Of a DNA stretch of 64,000 nucleotides, positions 9,098 through 17,842 are shown one piece after another; the stretch's first letter is position 1, and each line of letters opens with the position of its first letter. The position numbers and the translations under genes are program-made. The notes beneath the pieces were generated by a model that did not search any database, was not told the origin of the DNA, and saw only the letters and a program-made list of their open reading frames with translations. The stretch is from Streptomyces sp. NBC_01750 (GTDB lineage: Bacteria; Actinomycetota; Actinomycetes; Streptomycetales; Streptomycetaceae): positions 8,620,001 to 8,684,000 of the forward strand of contig NZ_CP109137.1 in NCBI RefSeq assembly GCF_035918095.1. The letters run 5' to 3'.

Positions 9098-9604
9098 ATG
9101 ACCACCGCACCGCCCATCACCACCGCACTGCGTCGGCTGCGCTTGAAGCCGGCCTTGACGAAAGAGCGCCGGCACGGCAGGCACGCGCGCCCTGGACGGA
9201 TCAGGGGGCGACGGCATCGCAGAATCCTCGCTTACCGTGCCATTGAGCTCCTGCAGTCTCCCGCGCCAGAGGGGAAGGGGCGGCAGTGCCTGCTGCTGGT
9301 GCACATCCGCAAGGTGATCGGGCAGGTGATGTACCAGGTATGCGGTCAGTGTGCCCAGGGCGTGATCACTGGCGTGGCCATGGAGGGCCAGTTCCACGGC
9401 AGCGGGCTCGGGACCAGGGCACTGTCGCATCTGCGGGCGCGGTATCCCGGAGTCGCATGGCGGAGCACACTCGACCGGCGCCTGACTCGTGATCTTCTGC
9501 GCAGGATGCGTATTTCTGCAGCAACTGCACACGCGGTCTGTTCCCACTTACGGCCGGCGGAAGACGATGACTGCGGCGTTGCCGTCGGTGCCATGCCGAG
9601 GTGA
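9098..9604 (+). CDS. probable GNAT-family acetyltransferase, possibly degraded
   Basis: The central part reads as a short GNAT domain: GQCAQGVITGVAMEG followed by the acetyl-CoA-binding GSGLGTRALSHL motif. The C-terminal segment (RRLTRDLLRRMRIS) is of the kind found in small Streptomyces GNAT-like proteins. The N-terminal 40 residues are Arg-rich and low-complexity, so the start is uncertain; GTG 9053 is an alternative. Length (168 residues) is near the lower end for the family. It may be a decayed gene. Substrate unknown. Confidence 0.55.
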   Translation: MTTAPPITTALRRLRLKPALTKERRHGRHARPGRIRGRRHRRILAYRAIELLQSPAPEGKGRQCLLLVHIRKVIGQVMYQVCGQCAQGVITGVAMEGQFHGSGLGTRALSHLRARYPGVAWRSTLDRRLTRDLLRRMRISAATAHAVCSHLRPAEDDDCGVAVGAMPR

Positions 9605-10129
9605 CCTGCCCCGTCCGTGAGGTGCCACGGCCGGACCCGGATGATGCCCCGGTGCCGTGAACGGTTGCTGCGGGCTGGACGGCTGCGACGGGCCGAATTC
9701 GGTGTGTCGCTTCTGTGCGGCGGAGACTGCGGTCCAACGGTCTGATTGCTGGACGCCGCAAGAAGTCGTACTCCTGGCCGAGGCGGTGGAGTTGGTCCTG
9801 GCACCGGCCGGCAGGGAGCTGGGTGAGTGACGTGCGCTCGGAGCACATCGCCGATCGGCCCGCCCCCGAGCCGAACGGTTTGATGCCCGACGTGTGCGAC
9901 GGAGGCCCGCCGAAGAACACGGCCGTGCGTTGAATGACGCCTTCAGCTGCAGTACGGCGTCTCCCGGACCCTTGTCGCAGGAATAACGACCCGAGTCGGC
10001 GGACAACAGCCACTACGTACACCTGCGCCAGTCTGCGGACGGACCTGCACTCCGCAACTCGACAACCCTGGGACCAACATGACCAAGCCTTCTCACTCCC
10101 GTGTGCTTCCCGAAGGAGACACATCAGAC
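9605..10129. other. intergenic region, no supported gene
   Basis: Frames on both strands here are Arg/Pro/Ser-rich, without recognisable domains or ribosome sites. Nothing definite was found. Confidence 0.5.
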
Positions 10130-10423
10130 ATGGGCGAGCCCATCCCCGCGACCAGAGCCGCGTGGTCTTCCGTTCGTGAACAGGCCACTGGGATGACACA
10201 CCACGAGGCCAAAGCCGCGCTCAGAGCCGCACAGCACTCGCTGGAAGAGAGCTCCGCATCGGACGAGCAGCGTGAGCGACGGGAAATCGAGGAAGCGGAA
10301 TGGCAGCGCATCGTGGAAAGCCTGGCGGACCACGACGGGCCTTACGACCCCGCGAGCGACCCGTTTGTGCAGGGGCAGCTCGCCGGCCAACAGGACCAGG
10401 AGGCCGCCGACCGGACTTCGTGA
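10130..10423 (+). CDS. small hydrophilic protein, unknown
   Basis: The 97-residue start at ATG 10130 is chosen because AAGGAG lies 11 bases upstream; an in-frame ATG at 10079 has no ribosome site. The protein is charged and helical, rich in Glu and Gln, with no Cys or membrane segment. It contains a probable amphipathic helix around THHEAKAALRAAQHSLEE. It is not recognised, and it is a lone gene on the + strand. Confidence 0.5.
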   Translation: MGEPIPATRAAWSSVREQATGMTHHEAKAALRAAQHSLEESSASDEQRERREIEEAEWQRIVESLADHDGPYDPASDPFVQGQLAGQQDQEAADRTS

Positions 10424-10867
10424 ACCGCACGAGGCTCTTCCTCGCCGCCGGGCTCCTGCCTGTCCCGGCGAGCGCCGCCGCCACTGCCTCATCGGTCGGA
10501 TCAGGTATGTCGGCGGTCTCGACTCGGCGGCCGACCGGCACCACGGGCAGTCCCAGCCGGTCGCCCTTCTCTCCTGTGTGCGTGTTGCTGTCGCGCGCGT
10601 GGCACGGCCGGCCGCTGGGACGGCTCGACCGGTAAGCCGGCAGCGGCGGGGCGCGCACGAGGGAGTCTTGGGAGCTTCGCAGTCGGCGGGGGTCGGCCCG
10701 CGATATGACGCCGTGTGGGCTGTCTGCCTGCCGCACACAGGCTCCCGCACGACGCCCGCCTGCGCACCGAGTTGGGCCGACCTCCCTGTTTGACGCTTTG
10801 AGCCGGGGGTACTCGGGTGCAGGCCCGGCGCACAGGCGAGGGCGTCGACAGAAGAAGGAGGCAGGCC
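10424..10867. other. intergenic region upstream of the MFS gene
   Basis: No frame with credible coding character was seen. The last 20 bases carry an AGAAGGAGG ribosome site for the following gene. Confidence 0.5.
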
Positions 10868-12370
10868 ATGAGTCAGGCCGCGGAGTCGACGACCGGGACC
10901 ATAACCACCAAGGTTCCCGCGCGACTTGACCGTCTTCCCTGGTCCCGGTGGCACTGGATGATCGTGATCGGTCTGGGCACCGTCTGGATCCTGGACGGTC
11001 TGGAAGTGACCGTAGTCGGCAACATCGCCGCCCGGCTCTCGGAGGACGGCAGCGGCCTGCCCATCACGGATGCGCAGGTCACCGGTGTCGCCGCGGCACT
11101 CTACGTGGCCGGTGCCTGCTCAGGCGCGCTCTTCTTCGGCCGGCTCACCGACCGCTACGGCCGCAAAAGGCTCTTCCTGATCACCCTCGCGGCCTACCTC
11201 GCGGCCACGGCGCTGACCGCCGTGTCCTTCTCCGTCTGGTGGTTCTTTCTCTTCCGCTTCCTCACCGGTTTCGGCATCGGCGGCGAGTACGCGGCCATCA
11301 ACTCGGCCATCGACGAGCTGATCCCGAGCAAATACCGGGGCCGCGTCGATCTCATCATCAACGGCAGCTACTGGCTCGGGGCCATGGGCGGCGCCCTGCT
11401 CTCGGTGGTGGCGCTGAACACCGACATCTTCCCCAAGGACGTCGGATGGCGGCTGACCTTCGCGCTCGGAGTCGTACTCGGACTTGTCATTCTTCTGGTG
11501 CGCCGTCATGTGCCGGAGAGTCCGCGGTGGATGTTCATCCACGGGCGGTCACAGGGGGCGGAGCAGCTCGTCGACGGAGTGGAGCGGCAGATCGAGGCGG
11601 AGACGGGCCGGGCATTGCCCGAACCCGAGGGAGCCATCACCATCGAGCAGCGGCGCAGCACCGGATTCCTCGAGATCGCCAGGACATTGTTCCGCTCCTA
11701 TCCCAAGCGGGCGGCGCTCGGCTTCGCGCTCTTCATCGGGCAGGCGTTCCTGTACAACGCGATCACCTTCGGCTTCGGATCGATCTTGGTGAAGTTCTTC
11801 GACGTCTCCAGCGGCTCGACCGGCTACTTCTTCGCGGCCATCGCCTTCGGCAACTTCCTGGGCCCGCTGCTGCTGGGCCGGCTCTTCGACACCATCGGCC
11901 GCAGGCCGATGATCGCGGGCACCTACATCCTCTCGGGGCTTCTGCTGTTCGTTACGGCGTGGTTCTTCAGCAACGGCTGGCTCAACGCCACGACGATGAC
12001 GGTGTGCTGGGCGGTCGTGCTCTTCTTCGCCTCGGCCGGCGCGAGTTCGGCGTATCTCACCGTCAGCGAGATCTTCCCGATGGAGACCCGCGCCATGTCG
12101 ATCGCGTTCTTCTACGCCATCGGCACAGCGGCGGGCGGCATCTCCGGGCCGCTGCTTTTCGCCGATCTGACGGCGAGCGGGGTCGTGGGCGACGCAGTGC
12201 TGGCGTTCTGCGTCGGTGCTTCACTGATGGTCCTGGCCGGTCTGGTGGCTGTCTTCTTCGCCGTGGCCGCGGAGCGCAAGCCCCTCGAGGCCATCGCCAC
12301 TCCCTTGTCCGCCCGGCAGGCGCAAGGCAGCAGTACGCCGGGCGCCCCCGCTCCGGCAGCGTCTCCCTGA
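10868..12370 (+). CDS. MFS transporter, metabolite:H+ symporter type
   Basis: The 500-residue protein has twelve predicted membrane helices. Major-facilitator signatures are present: GRLTDRYGRKR in loop 2-3, the GIGGEYAAINSAIDE helix-5 motif, RGRVDL, PESPRW at the end of the first half, and GRLFDTIGRRP in loop 8-9. This pattern fits the sugar/aromatic-acid:H+ symporter branch of the family. The substrate cannot be read from sequence. A strong AAGGAGG site precedes ATG 10868. The C-terminus is an Ala/Pro/Ser-rich cytoplasmic tail. It stands alone and converges with the protease gene. Confidence 0.9.
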   Translation: MSQAAESTTGTITTKVPARLDRLPWSRWHWMIVIGLGTVWILDGLEVTVVGNIAARLSEDGSGLPITDAQVTGVAAALYVAGACSGALFFGRLTDRYGRKRLFLITLAAYLAATALTAVSFSVWWFFLFRFLTGFGIGGEYAAINSAIDELIPSKYRGRVDLIINGSYWLGAMGGALLSVVALNTDIFPKDVGWRLTFALGVVLGLVILLVRRHVPESPRWMFIHGRSQGAEQLVDGVERQIEAETGRALPEPEGAITIEQRRSTGFLEIARTLFRSYPKRAALGFALFIGQAFLYNAITFGFGSILVKFFDVSSGSTGYFFAAIAFGNFLGPLLLGRLFDTIGRRPMIAGTYILSGLLLFVTAWFFSNGWLNATTMTVCWAVVLFFASAGASSAYLTVSEIFPMETRAMSIAFFYAIGTAAGGISGPLLFADLTASGVVGDAVLAFCVGASLMVLAGLVAVFFAVAAERKPLEAIATPLSARQAQGSSTPGAPAPAASP

Positions 12371-12518
12371 TCCGTCGCCATTCGCGTCGCCGCCGTCGGT
12401 CTGTTGTGGCGTACGACAACGGTGGCGACGACGCCTGCTGACGCGATCAGGGTGAGTCCGCTGCCCGCCACAGCGGCGGCGGAACGGTAATGCGGGCATG
12501 AGGCTTTGCCGCTGTGGC

Positions 12519-13499
12519 TCAGGAACTTGGGCCTGCGGGCGGGGCGCCGGTGATCGCGGCGCGGTAGAGGGCCTGCGTGGCGGCGCCGAAGTAGGCGCTG
12601 TACGAGACCTGGGGGGTGTTCCCGCCGGTGTGGTAGCCGCCGATGACCCCGATCACCGCCCAGCCACCCGGCCACGGCACCAGCATCGGCCCGCCGCTGG
12701 TCCCGCCCACGAAGGCGTCGCAGGCGATGCGCGGGAAAGTGCCCGGGTCGGCCGCGTCATCGCTGGCCCACTTGGTGGTCCAGCTCCAGCACTCCAACGG
12801 CTTCTGCGCCCTCGCCGGATACCCGATCATCCGCACCGGCGCGTGGTAGTACCCCGTCCCGGTGAGCAGCCGCACCCCACCGACCGCATCCTGGAGTCGA
12901 GTCCCGTCCTGGTTGGGCTCTGTGACGGCGAAGGCGAAGTCGTACGCGGCCCCCGCGTGCTCGCCCAGGTCGTAGTACTGCTGCGGAACATAGACGCCGT
13001 TGTTTCTGATCGGGAAGATGCCGAAGGGCTTGAGGCCGTCGTGATACTGCGGCACGAAGCCCAGGTTGCGCTTGGGGGAAGTGCCGGAGTAGCCCTTCAG
13101 ACAGTGCCCGGCGCTGAGCACCAGGTCGCGGCCGGGGCTGCGCACCACGGAGCCGCTGCAGGTGCGCCCCGTGCCGGTGGTGTCGCTCCAGAAGAAGGTG
13201 CCGGCCTGGGGCATGCCGTCGAAGCTCTTGCTGGGTGGGATGTACTCGCCCGGACGAGGGCCGTCCGCCGTGGGGGAGACGACCCGGTTCGTCAGCCCCG
13301 TCCCGGAGCGTGGGCCGGTGTCGCCGGGCCGTGCGGACGCCATCCGGGCCTTGGTCCAGTAGGTGTTGAGCCGGACGGCGACCGGGTTCGGCCCGGCCGG
13401 GGGGCCGTCGGCGGATGCTGCCGGGGCGAGCCCGGCGGAGAGCAGCAGGGCTGCGGCGAACGCTGCGGCGTGTCGGATGAGCCTCGTTCTACGCACCAT
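12519..13499 (-). CDS. secreted trypsin-like serine protease
   Basis: The start at 13499 is preceded by GAGGGGA and gives a clean Sec signal peptide (MVRRTRLIRH, then an Ala/Leu core, cleavage near ASA-DG). The 326-residue product carries the chymotrypsin-fold catalytic triad: His132 in SAGHC, Asp187 in YDFAF and Ser268 in GGTSGGP. Cys114-Cys133 could be the usual disulfide next to the active site. It resembles Streptomyces secreted V8/trypsin-like peptidases of unknown substrate. Confidence 0.88.
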   Translation of the reverse strand: MVRRTRLIRHAAAFAAALLLSAGLAPAASADGPPAGPNPVAVRLNTYWTKARMASARPGDTGPRSGTGLTNRVVSPTADGPRPGEYIPPSKSFDGMPQAGTFFWSDTTGTGRTCSGSVVRSPGRDLVLSAGHCLKGYSGTSPKRNLGFVPQYHDGLKPFGIFPIRNNGVYVPQQYYDLGEHAGAAYDFAFAVTEPNQDGTRLQDAVGGVRLLTGTGYYHAPVRMIGYPARAQKPLECWSWTTKWASDDAADPGTFPRIACDAFVGGTSGGPMLVPWPGGWAVIGVIGGYHTGGNTPQVSYSAYFGAATQALYRAAITGAPPAGPSS

Positions 13500-13791
13500 C
13501 AGTTCCCCTCTGGCCGGAGACAAGTGACGGCTCACCATACGAGGGGCGCGGTGCAGGCAGAAGTGCCCGAGAGAGTGGCCGGAGTCGCGAGGCCGGATTG
13601 TGCGGGACCAGCCGGCGACCCCGCACCGCATCCCGGCCGGGAAAGCAGATCAGCGGCTGCCGACCCTCGGCATACGCAGCGGAGACCAACGTCCCCACGT
13701 CCGCGGCAAGCTCCTCGAGTTCTTCCTTCTGCAGCAAACCGTTGGTGAGTAGAGGCAGCCGCCATGGGAAGAACGCCGGAGGGGGTGGTGG

Positions 13792-15072
13792 ATGGTGAGC
13801 ACCGACTGCTTGGGGCGCATCCTCATCGCGGTACTTCCTGCAAGGCTCGTCGGGGAAGATCCACCATGCGGTTGGGAGTACGGTCCACTGCCAGTGCTCC
13901 ATGACGGTCTGTGCGCACATCTGGCGATGAGAAGGTCTCATTTCCTCCCCGCTGTTTCAAAGGTGCTGTATGGCACCGCGGAAGCGCCACGGCGCTGGCA
14001 CCGACGCGTCTCCCTGGACAACGGCAGCGCCACGTTGGAGGCACTGGAACTCCAACTGGTCGATGCCGCCGACGGGGATCGGAACGCCTTCGTGATCATG
14101 CACCTGCGAATCGACGATTCCGAAGTTCTTGATGTCGCCCGGTTTTTCGCGGGACGCCCCAAAGCTCCCTCATGGAATCTTCCTGGCACAGAGCTGTTGG
14201 ACGGAGTGGCCACCATCACGTGGCAGGGCCGTGCCGCCTTTCCTTTTGTCCACCTCAAGTCGTGGGACGCGCCCTACACGTTGGCCCTCGTCACGCCGGA
14301 ACAGGCGCCACTGCCTCAGGTGTACCCGGCGGAAGCCGGGGTTCCGTGGGACGCCACCGACGAATGGCTCTTCACACTCGCCTCTCGCACATCTCTCGCT
14401 GACTATCCACCGCATCCCGACAGTCACGAAGAGCTCGTTGGCCCCGCCATGAACCACTCCGCCTCGTGGAAAAACCTGGTGCTCAACCAAGGAGCGGCAT
14501 TCGTGGGCCTGCGGCCGGGCAATCCATTCCACTCGGTCTGCGAACTCTATGTAAGGACCCTCTATCTCGACACCCTTCTATTCGGGATCCTGCAGAGCGA
14601 TCGTCTGGCGGAGTTGGCCGGTGAGGCAACGGAGGCGCTGGGCTCCAAAGATCTTCCATCCAGGCTCGGCGCCTTGGAAAGTGACCTAGCCGTCTTCCGT
14701 AGTCTCTACTGGAAACAGGTGCTGTCTGCGGACAACCGGACCAACGATCTGTTCCTGGCCTTCCAGCATCAGCATCGACTGATCCCTCGCTACGACCGGG
14801 TCGTCACCGAAATCAGTGAGCTCAACCGGATCGTTCAGACCCAGGAAAGCCGTCAGATCGGATCTGCCCTGGGCATCCTCACCGTCTTGGGACTCCCTCT
14901 GGGGACAGCCTTCAGCGTTCTCGACGTGCTCGGAGTGCACTCACCGCAGGGCCTGCTGGTGGCTATGGCCGGCACCGCCACGCTTTCCGGCGCCATGCTG
15001 CTTACCCCGTACGGACGCACTGTGCTGCGCTCTTTACGGGCGATCTTGCCGGGTGACAGGCAGGGCAGGTGA
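13792..15072 (+). CDS. large protein with two C-terminal membrane helices, unknown
   Basis: The 426-residue product is not recognised. Residues 1-260 look globular, with many aromatic residues. Residues 270-365 are strongly helical (SDRLAELAGEATEALG, then LPSRLGALESDLAVFRSLYW). Two hydrophobic helices follow near residues 360-405. This layout (globular head, long helix, two C-terminal membrane segments) recalls CorA-type channels, but the GMN loop motif is absent, so CorA function is not supported. It stands alone, followed by a hairpin terminator. Confidence 0.75.
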   Translation: MVSTDCLGRILIAVLPARLVGEDPPCGWEYGPLPVLHDGLCAHLAMRRSHFLPAVSKVLYGTAEAPRRWHRRVSLDNGSATLEALELQLVDAADGDRNAFVIMHLRIDDSEVLDVARFFAGRPKAPSWNLPGTELLDGVATITWQGRAAFPFVHLKSWDAPYTLALVTPEQAPLPQVYPAEAGVPWDATDEWLFTLASRTSLADYPPHPDSHEELVGPAMNHSASWKNLVLNQGAAFVGLRPGNPFHSVCELYVRTLYLDTLLFGILQSDRLAELAGEATEALGSKDLPSRLGALESDLAVFRSLYWKQVLSADNRTNDLFLAFQHQHRLIPRYDRVVTEISELNRIVQTQESRQIGSALGILTVLGLPLGTAFSVLDVLGVHSPQGLLVAMAGTATLSGAMLLTPYGRTVLRSLRAILPGDRQGR

Positions 15073-15077
15073 GGCCT

Positions 15078-15115
15078 CCCCGACCGCTCGACCGGGCAAC
15101 CGGCGGCGGTCGGGG
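15078..15115. terminator. bidirectional terminator hairpin
   Basis: Arms CCCCGACCGC and GCGGTCGGGG pair perfectly over 10 bp between two convergent genes. Confidence 0.7.
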
Positions 15116-15159
15116 CAGGGCCGGGCGGCGCCCTCCGGGGTTCGCCGCAGCCGCACCGC

Positions 15160-15705
15160 CTACAGCATCAGCACGATGATCGCTCCGATACTGCCGGCCA
15201 ACAGGGCGAAGAGCGCAGGGCCCCAGCCGCCGTCGCGCCAGGGGAAGAAGCGGTCCAGCGCAAGGCTGCCGGGGCCCACGGCGGCAACGGTGAGCGCCAC
15301 GACAGCAAGGGTCATGGGGAGTTCGATGCCGCCCGTCTCGGCCCACAGTCCGTGGTCGGCGCCCACGGCCATGGCGTTGATCATGACGCCGAACACCGCC
15401 GCCGAGGCAAGCGGGGTGAGCAGGCCGAGGGCCAGCCCCAGGCCGCCCAGGAGCTCGGAGACGCCTGTCAGCCCGGCGAAGAAGACGCCGGGTTCGTACC
15501 CGAGGGCCGCGAACCCCTTCCCCGTGGCGTCGAGACCCGCCCCACCGAACATGCCGAACAGTTTCTGGGCCCCATGACCTGCCATGATCAGCCCGACGGT
15601 CAGCCGCAGCAGGAGCAGTCCGGCGTCGGCGGCGCCCACGCGCGGCGGCGAGAGTCCCGTGCCGGTGGCAACGGAGTGCCGAGGACCCTCGGTATGGATT
15701 TTCAT
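15160..15705 (-). CDS. DoxX-family membrane protein
   Basis: The 181-residue protein has four membrane helices and the DoxX hallmark LRLTVGLIMAGHGAQKLFGMFGG at residues 33-55. TGVSELLGGLGLALGLLTP follows in helix 2. DoxX proteins are inner-membrane subunits linked to quinol oxidation or thiol redox homeostasis. The GGAG-type ribosome site just upstream (GGGAGGTGAC on the reverse strand) supports the start at 15705. No partner gene is adjacent. Confidence 0.88.
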   Translation of the reverse strand: MKIHTEGPRHSVATGTGLSPPRVGAADAGLLLLRLTVGLIMAGHGAQKLFGMFGGAGLDATGKGFAALGYEPGVFFAGLTGVSELLGGLGLALGLLTPLASAAVFGVMINAMAVGADHGLWAETGGIELPMTLAVVALTVAAVGPGSLALDRFFPWRDGGWGPALFALLAGSIGAIIVLML

Positions 15706-16280
15706 CTGAAGTCACCTCCCGCACCGTCACCGATGCGGGCGCGCACACTGCGCCCGTAGCGGCGGTGCTGTGGGGTGGAGCGGTTGTCGGGGCCTGTGTG
15801 CCGCGCGGCGGCCGGGGATGATCAGGCACCCTGCGAGCCCGCGCTCGCACCGGTTGTACGGCCCCGGTATGCCCCCGGTATGCCCCCGGAGCGGACTCCC
15901 GGCAGGGGCGGCTGCCGAGGAACTGCCGAGCGCTCCGTCCCCCGGGAGGCGGGCGCCGGTTACCGGTCGCACGGCCTCCTCACACCCGATACTGCGCTTC
16001 CCTCACAGGTGGAGTCCAGATTCGGAACTCCCTCGGTGTCCGTGCTCGTGGGAACGGCGGGGCATGAGCGGTGGAGTGCACGGCGTGCACATGAAGACAC
16101 CGTGTGCCGGACGCTGTGCCGGTCGTCTCCCGCTTCCACGCTCAAGCGGGAAGTCGTCACGATCCCGACATGGAGGAGTACACATCGTGAGCAGGCCCTG
16201 TCCCGCCCTGCCGACCACCGCCGTTCTGGGCATCGCCCTCGTGGCGCTCGGCGCCGCCGCATCCGCCAGGCGTCAGCCTG
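15706..16280. other. intergenic region with a weak secreted-like frame
   Basis: A GTG at 16187 with GGAGG upstream begins a signal-like peptide that runs to 16447. After about 27 residues the frame loses sense and enters an IS remnant, so it is most likely the start of a broken secreted-protein gene. Nothing else is supported. Confidence 0.4.
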
Positions 16281-16530
16281 GTGATCGCGACGGTCAAGGA
16301 AGGCTGTCTGCGCCGCCGGGTGGCTGTGCCGCTCTGGTCATCTCGCCCGTGTCCGCCCCAACCGGCCTCTTGGTTGGAGGTACTGACCGATCCGTTCGGA
16401 CGGCTGCGGTGGGTCTCGCCCGCTGCCCGGCGCCACTCACGATCTGACCGCCACCCGCACCCACGGCATCATCGACGATCTCAACGACGCCGACCTGCCG
16501 TGCTGGGCGGACAAGGGACGGGATCGTCCC
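16281..16530 (+). pseudogene. IS5-family transposase remnant
   Basis: Two frames together give pieces of an IS5-type DDE transposase. TDPFGRLRWVSPA appears in one frame around 16385-16420. HDLTATRTHGIIDDL, then DLPCWADKG, appears in another frame at 16437-16520. These match the conserved catalytic-core region of IS5/IS112-like elements, where the DDE aspartate and the CWADKGY segment lie. Both ends and the frame are lost, so it is non-functional. Its right edge abuts the 3' end of the membrane gene on the other strand. Confidence 0.7.
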
Positions 16531-16954
16531 CGAGGTTGGTACGTCGAGCCCACCACCACGGCACAAGCTGGACGATGCCGAACGCCACCTCGACAGCGAA
16601 GAACAGCCACAGCCAGCGCGGGGCTCCGTGGGCCAGCGCGTACGCCTGCCACGCGGCGAACAGCGTGCGCGCGACGCCGTCGAGCAGTCCATGCACGGGC
16701 AGCGGCTTGACGATCCGCAGGAGTGCCCAGACGACCACAACCGAACCCATCAGATTCGCGTACAGGGTCTGTATCGGGTCGCGTTCGGGCAGGACGCCCA
16801 GCCCGAACGCGTCACCCAGCGACGACAGCGCGCCGTGCACGAGCGCGTAGGTCCACGGCGTGGCAAATCCCGCTGTGACCACGAGGTCATACCAGGCACT
16901 GGCCCGTACGACGCGAAGATAGGCGAGGCGGGAAGGGGCGAAAGCATGGTTCAC
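16481..16954 (-). CDS. four-helix membrane protein, probable MerR target, 3' end replaced by IS debris
   Basis: The GTG at 16954 is chosen because AGGAG lies 7 bases upstream and because a MerR-type promoter ends just before it; more upstream ATGs lie at or before the likely transcript start. The 157-residue product has four hydrophobic segments (for example YDLVVTAGFATPWTYALV and SVVVVWALL). After VPWWWARRTN the reading frame enters antisense sequence of the IS5 remnant and stops at GRRR, so the natural C-terminus is probably lost. Function unknown. Confidence 0.7.
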   Translation of the reverse strand: MNHAFAPSRLAYLRVVRASAWYDLVVTAGFATPWTYALVHGALSSLGDAFGLGVLPERDPIQTLYANLMGSVVVVWALLRIVKPLPVHGLLDGVARTLFAAWQAYALAHGAPRWLWLFFAVEVAFGIVQLVPWWWARRTNLGDDPVPCPPSTAGRRR

Positions 16955-16992
16955 GACGAGGCTCCTGATGGTCTCCGGCATCGATGCCACGA

Positions 16993-17023
16993 CGGTAAAC
17001 AGTGGAGTACTCTCCAAGGTCAA
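16993..17023 (-). promoter_or_regulatory. MerR-type promoter/operator
   Basis: On the reverse strand a TTGACC -35 hexamer (17023-17018) is followed by the dyad TGGAG-AGTA-CTCCA (17016-17003) within a long spacer of about 19 bp. The -10 candidate (TTTACC or TTACCG) is weak. A long spacer containing a dyad is the signature of MerR-controlled promoters, and merR begins 24 bases away on the other strand. Confidence 0.6.
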
Positions 17024-17046
17024 GTCGCCGGTCCACGGGGAGGGTT

Positions 17047-17403
17047 ATGCGAATCGGAGAGCTGGCCGCGCAATCGGGAATGACCAAGGACACCATTCGC
17101 TTCTACGAGAAGATCGGCCTCGTCACAGGTCAGCGGCTGGCCAACGGTTATCGCGATTTCCCGCCGGAGACAGTGACCTGGCTGCAGTACGTCCGCACCG
17201 CACAGACTCTCGGCTTCTCGCTGGCCGAGATCGCACGGACCGGAGAGGAACTGCGCGAAGCGCCAGACACCGCTGAGGCGTTGTCTGCGCTGTTCGAGGA
17301 GAAGATCAAGGTGATCGATGCGCGCATGGCGCAGCTTGCGGCCCTGCGGGCCGACCTCGACGCGCGCGTCGGCACCGGATGCCCGTTGCGGGCGGCCGGC
17401 TGA
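17047..17403 (+). CDS. MerR-family transcriptional regulator
   Basis: The 118-residue protein begins MRIGELAAQSGMTKDTIRFY, the winged helix-turn-helix of MerR proteins, followed by EKIGLV. A dimerisation coiled coil (EEKIKVIDARMAQLAALRA) spans residues 80-108. Only one Cys is present near the C-terminus (GTGCPLR), so a mercury-type metal site is unlikely. It probably controls the divergent membrane gene through the dyad promoter at 16993-17023. A GGGGAGGG ribosome site precedes ATG 17047. Confidence 0.88.
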   Translation: MRIGELAAQSGMTKDTIRFYEKIGLVTGQRLANGYRDFPPETVTWLQYVRTAQTLGFSLAEIARTGEELREAPDTAEALSALFEEKIKVIDARMAQLAALRADLDARVGTGCPLRAAG

Positions 17404-17628
17404 GCCCTGAGCTCTTTCCTGGCTCCGCATGGGCAACTGGTTGGGACCCGGTGGCCGTCAGACCGTCCGGCCGACGGGGCAAGCGGTGCCGGCGCCGTCG
17501 CAACAGCACCCAGGCCGGGATTCGCTGCATCGGCGAGCAGACCAGGGCTGCCCTCGGAGCACGTCACCCCGATCGTCCCCGTCGTCCTCGTGCTTCACCA
17601 CGCTCAACGGGAGAACAGGCTCATTGGC

Positions 17629-17739
17629 TCAGCCGCCGAACTGATCAACCTGCGGCGCGGCCACGGCCGGGCTGGAGCCCAGGATCACGCTGCCGAGCAC
17701 GGCAGCCCCCGCCGCGACTGTCTTCAGCATCCGGCGCAT
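17629..17739 (-). CDS. 36-residue micro-ORF, essentially a signal peptide
   Basis: The ATG at 17739 is preceded by AGAGGGGGA on the reverse strand. The product is a textbook Sec signal peptide: MRRMLKTVAAGAAVLGS, then an AVAA-type cleavage site, then a nine-residue tail APQVDQFGG and a stop. It could be a short exported peptide. It could also be the truncated start of a larger secreted gene, since no continuation was found in the other frames downstream. Not recognised. Confidence 0.45.
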   Translation of the reverse strand: MRRMLKTVAAGAAVLGSVILGSSPAVAAPQVDQFGG

Positions 17740-17842
17740 GGCGTCCCCCTCTGTATTGCCGTTGATGAGGTTCGAACTCCAGGTCAATTCGAGTCGGGGA
17801 ACTGGCCAGCAGATGGCCTATTTGGCTTCCAGGATGGGGGTC

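Noticed and set aside
13590..13790. Reverse segment LLQKEELEELAADVGTLVSA with protein-like character
   Set aside because: It is short, lacks a start and ribosome site, and overlaps the promoter and leader of the protease gene; too little to call a gene.
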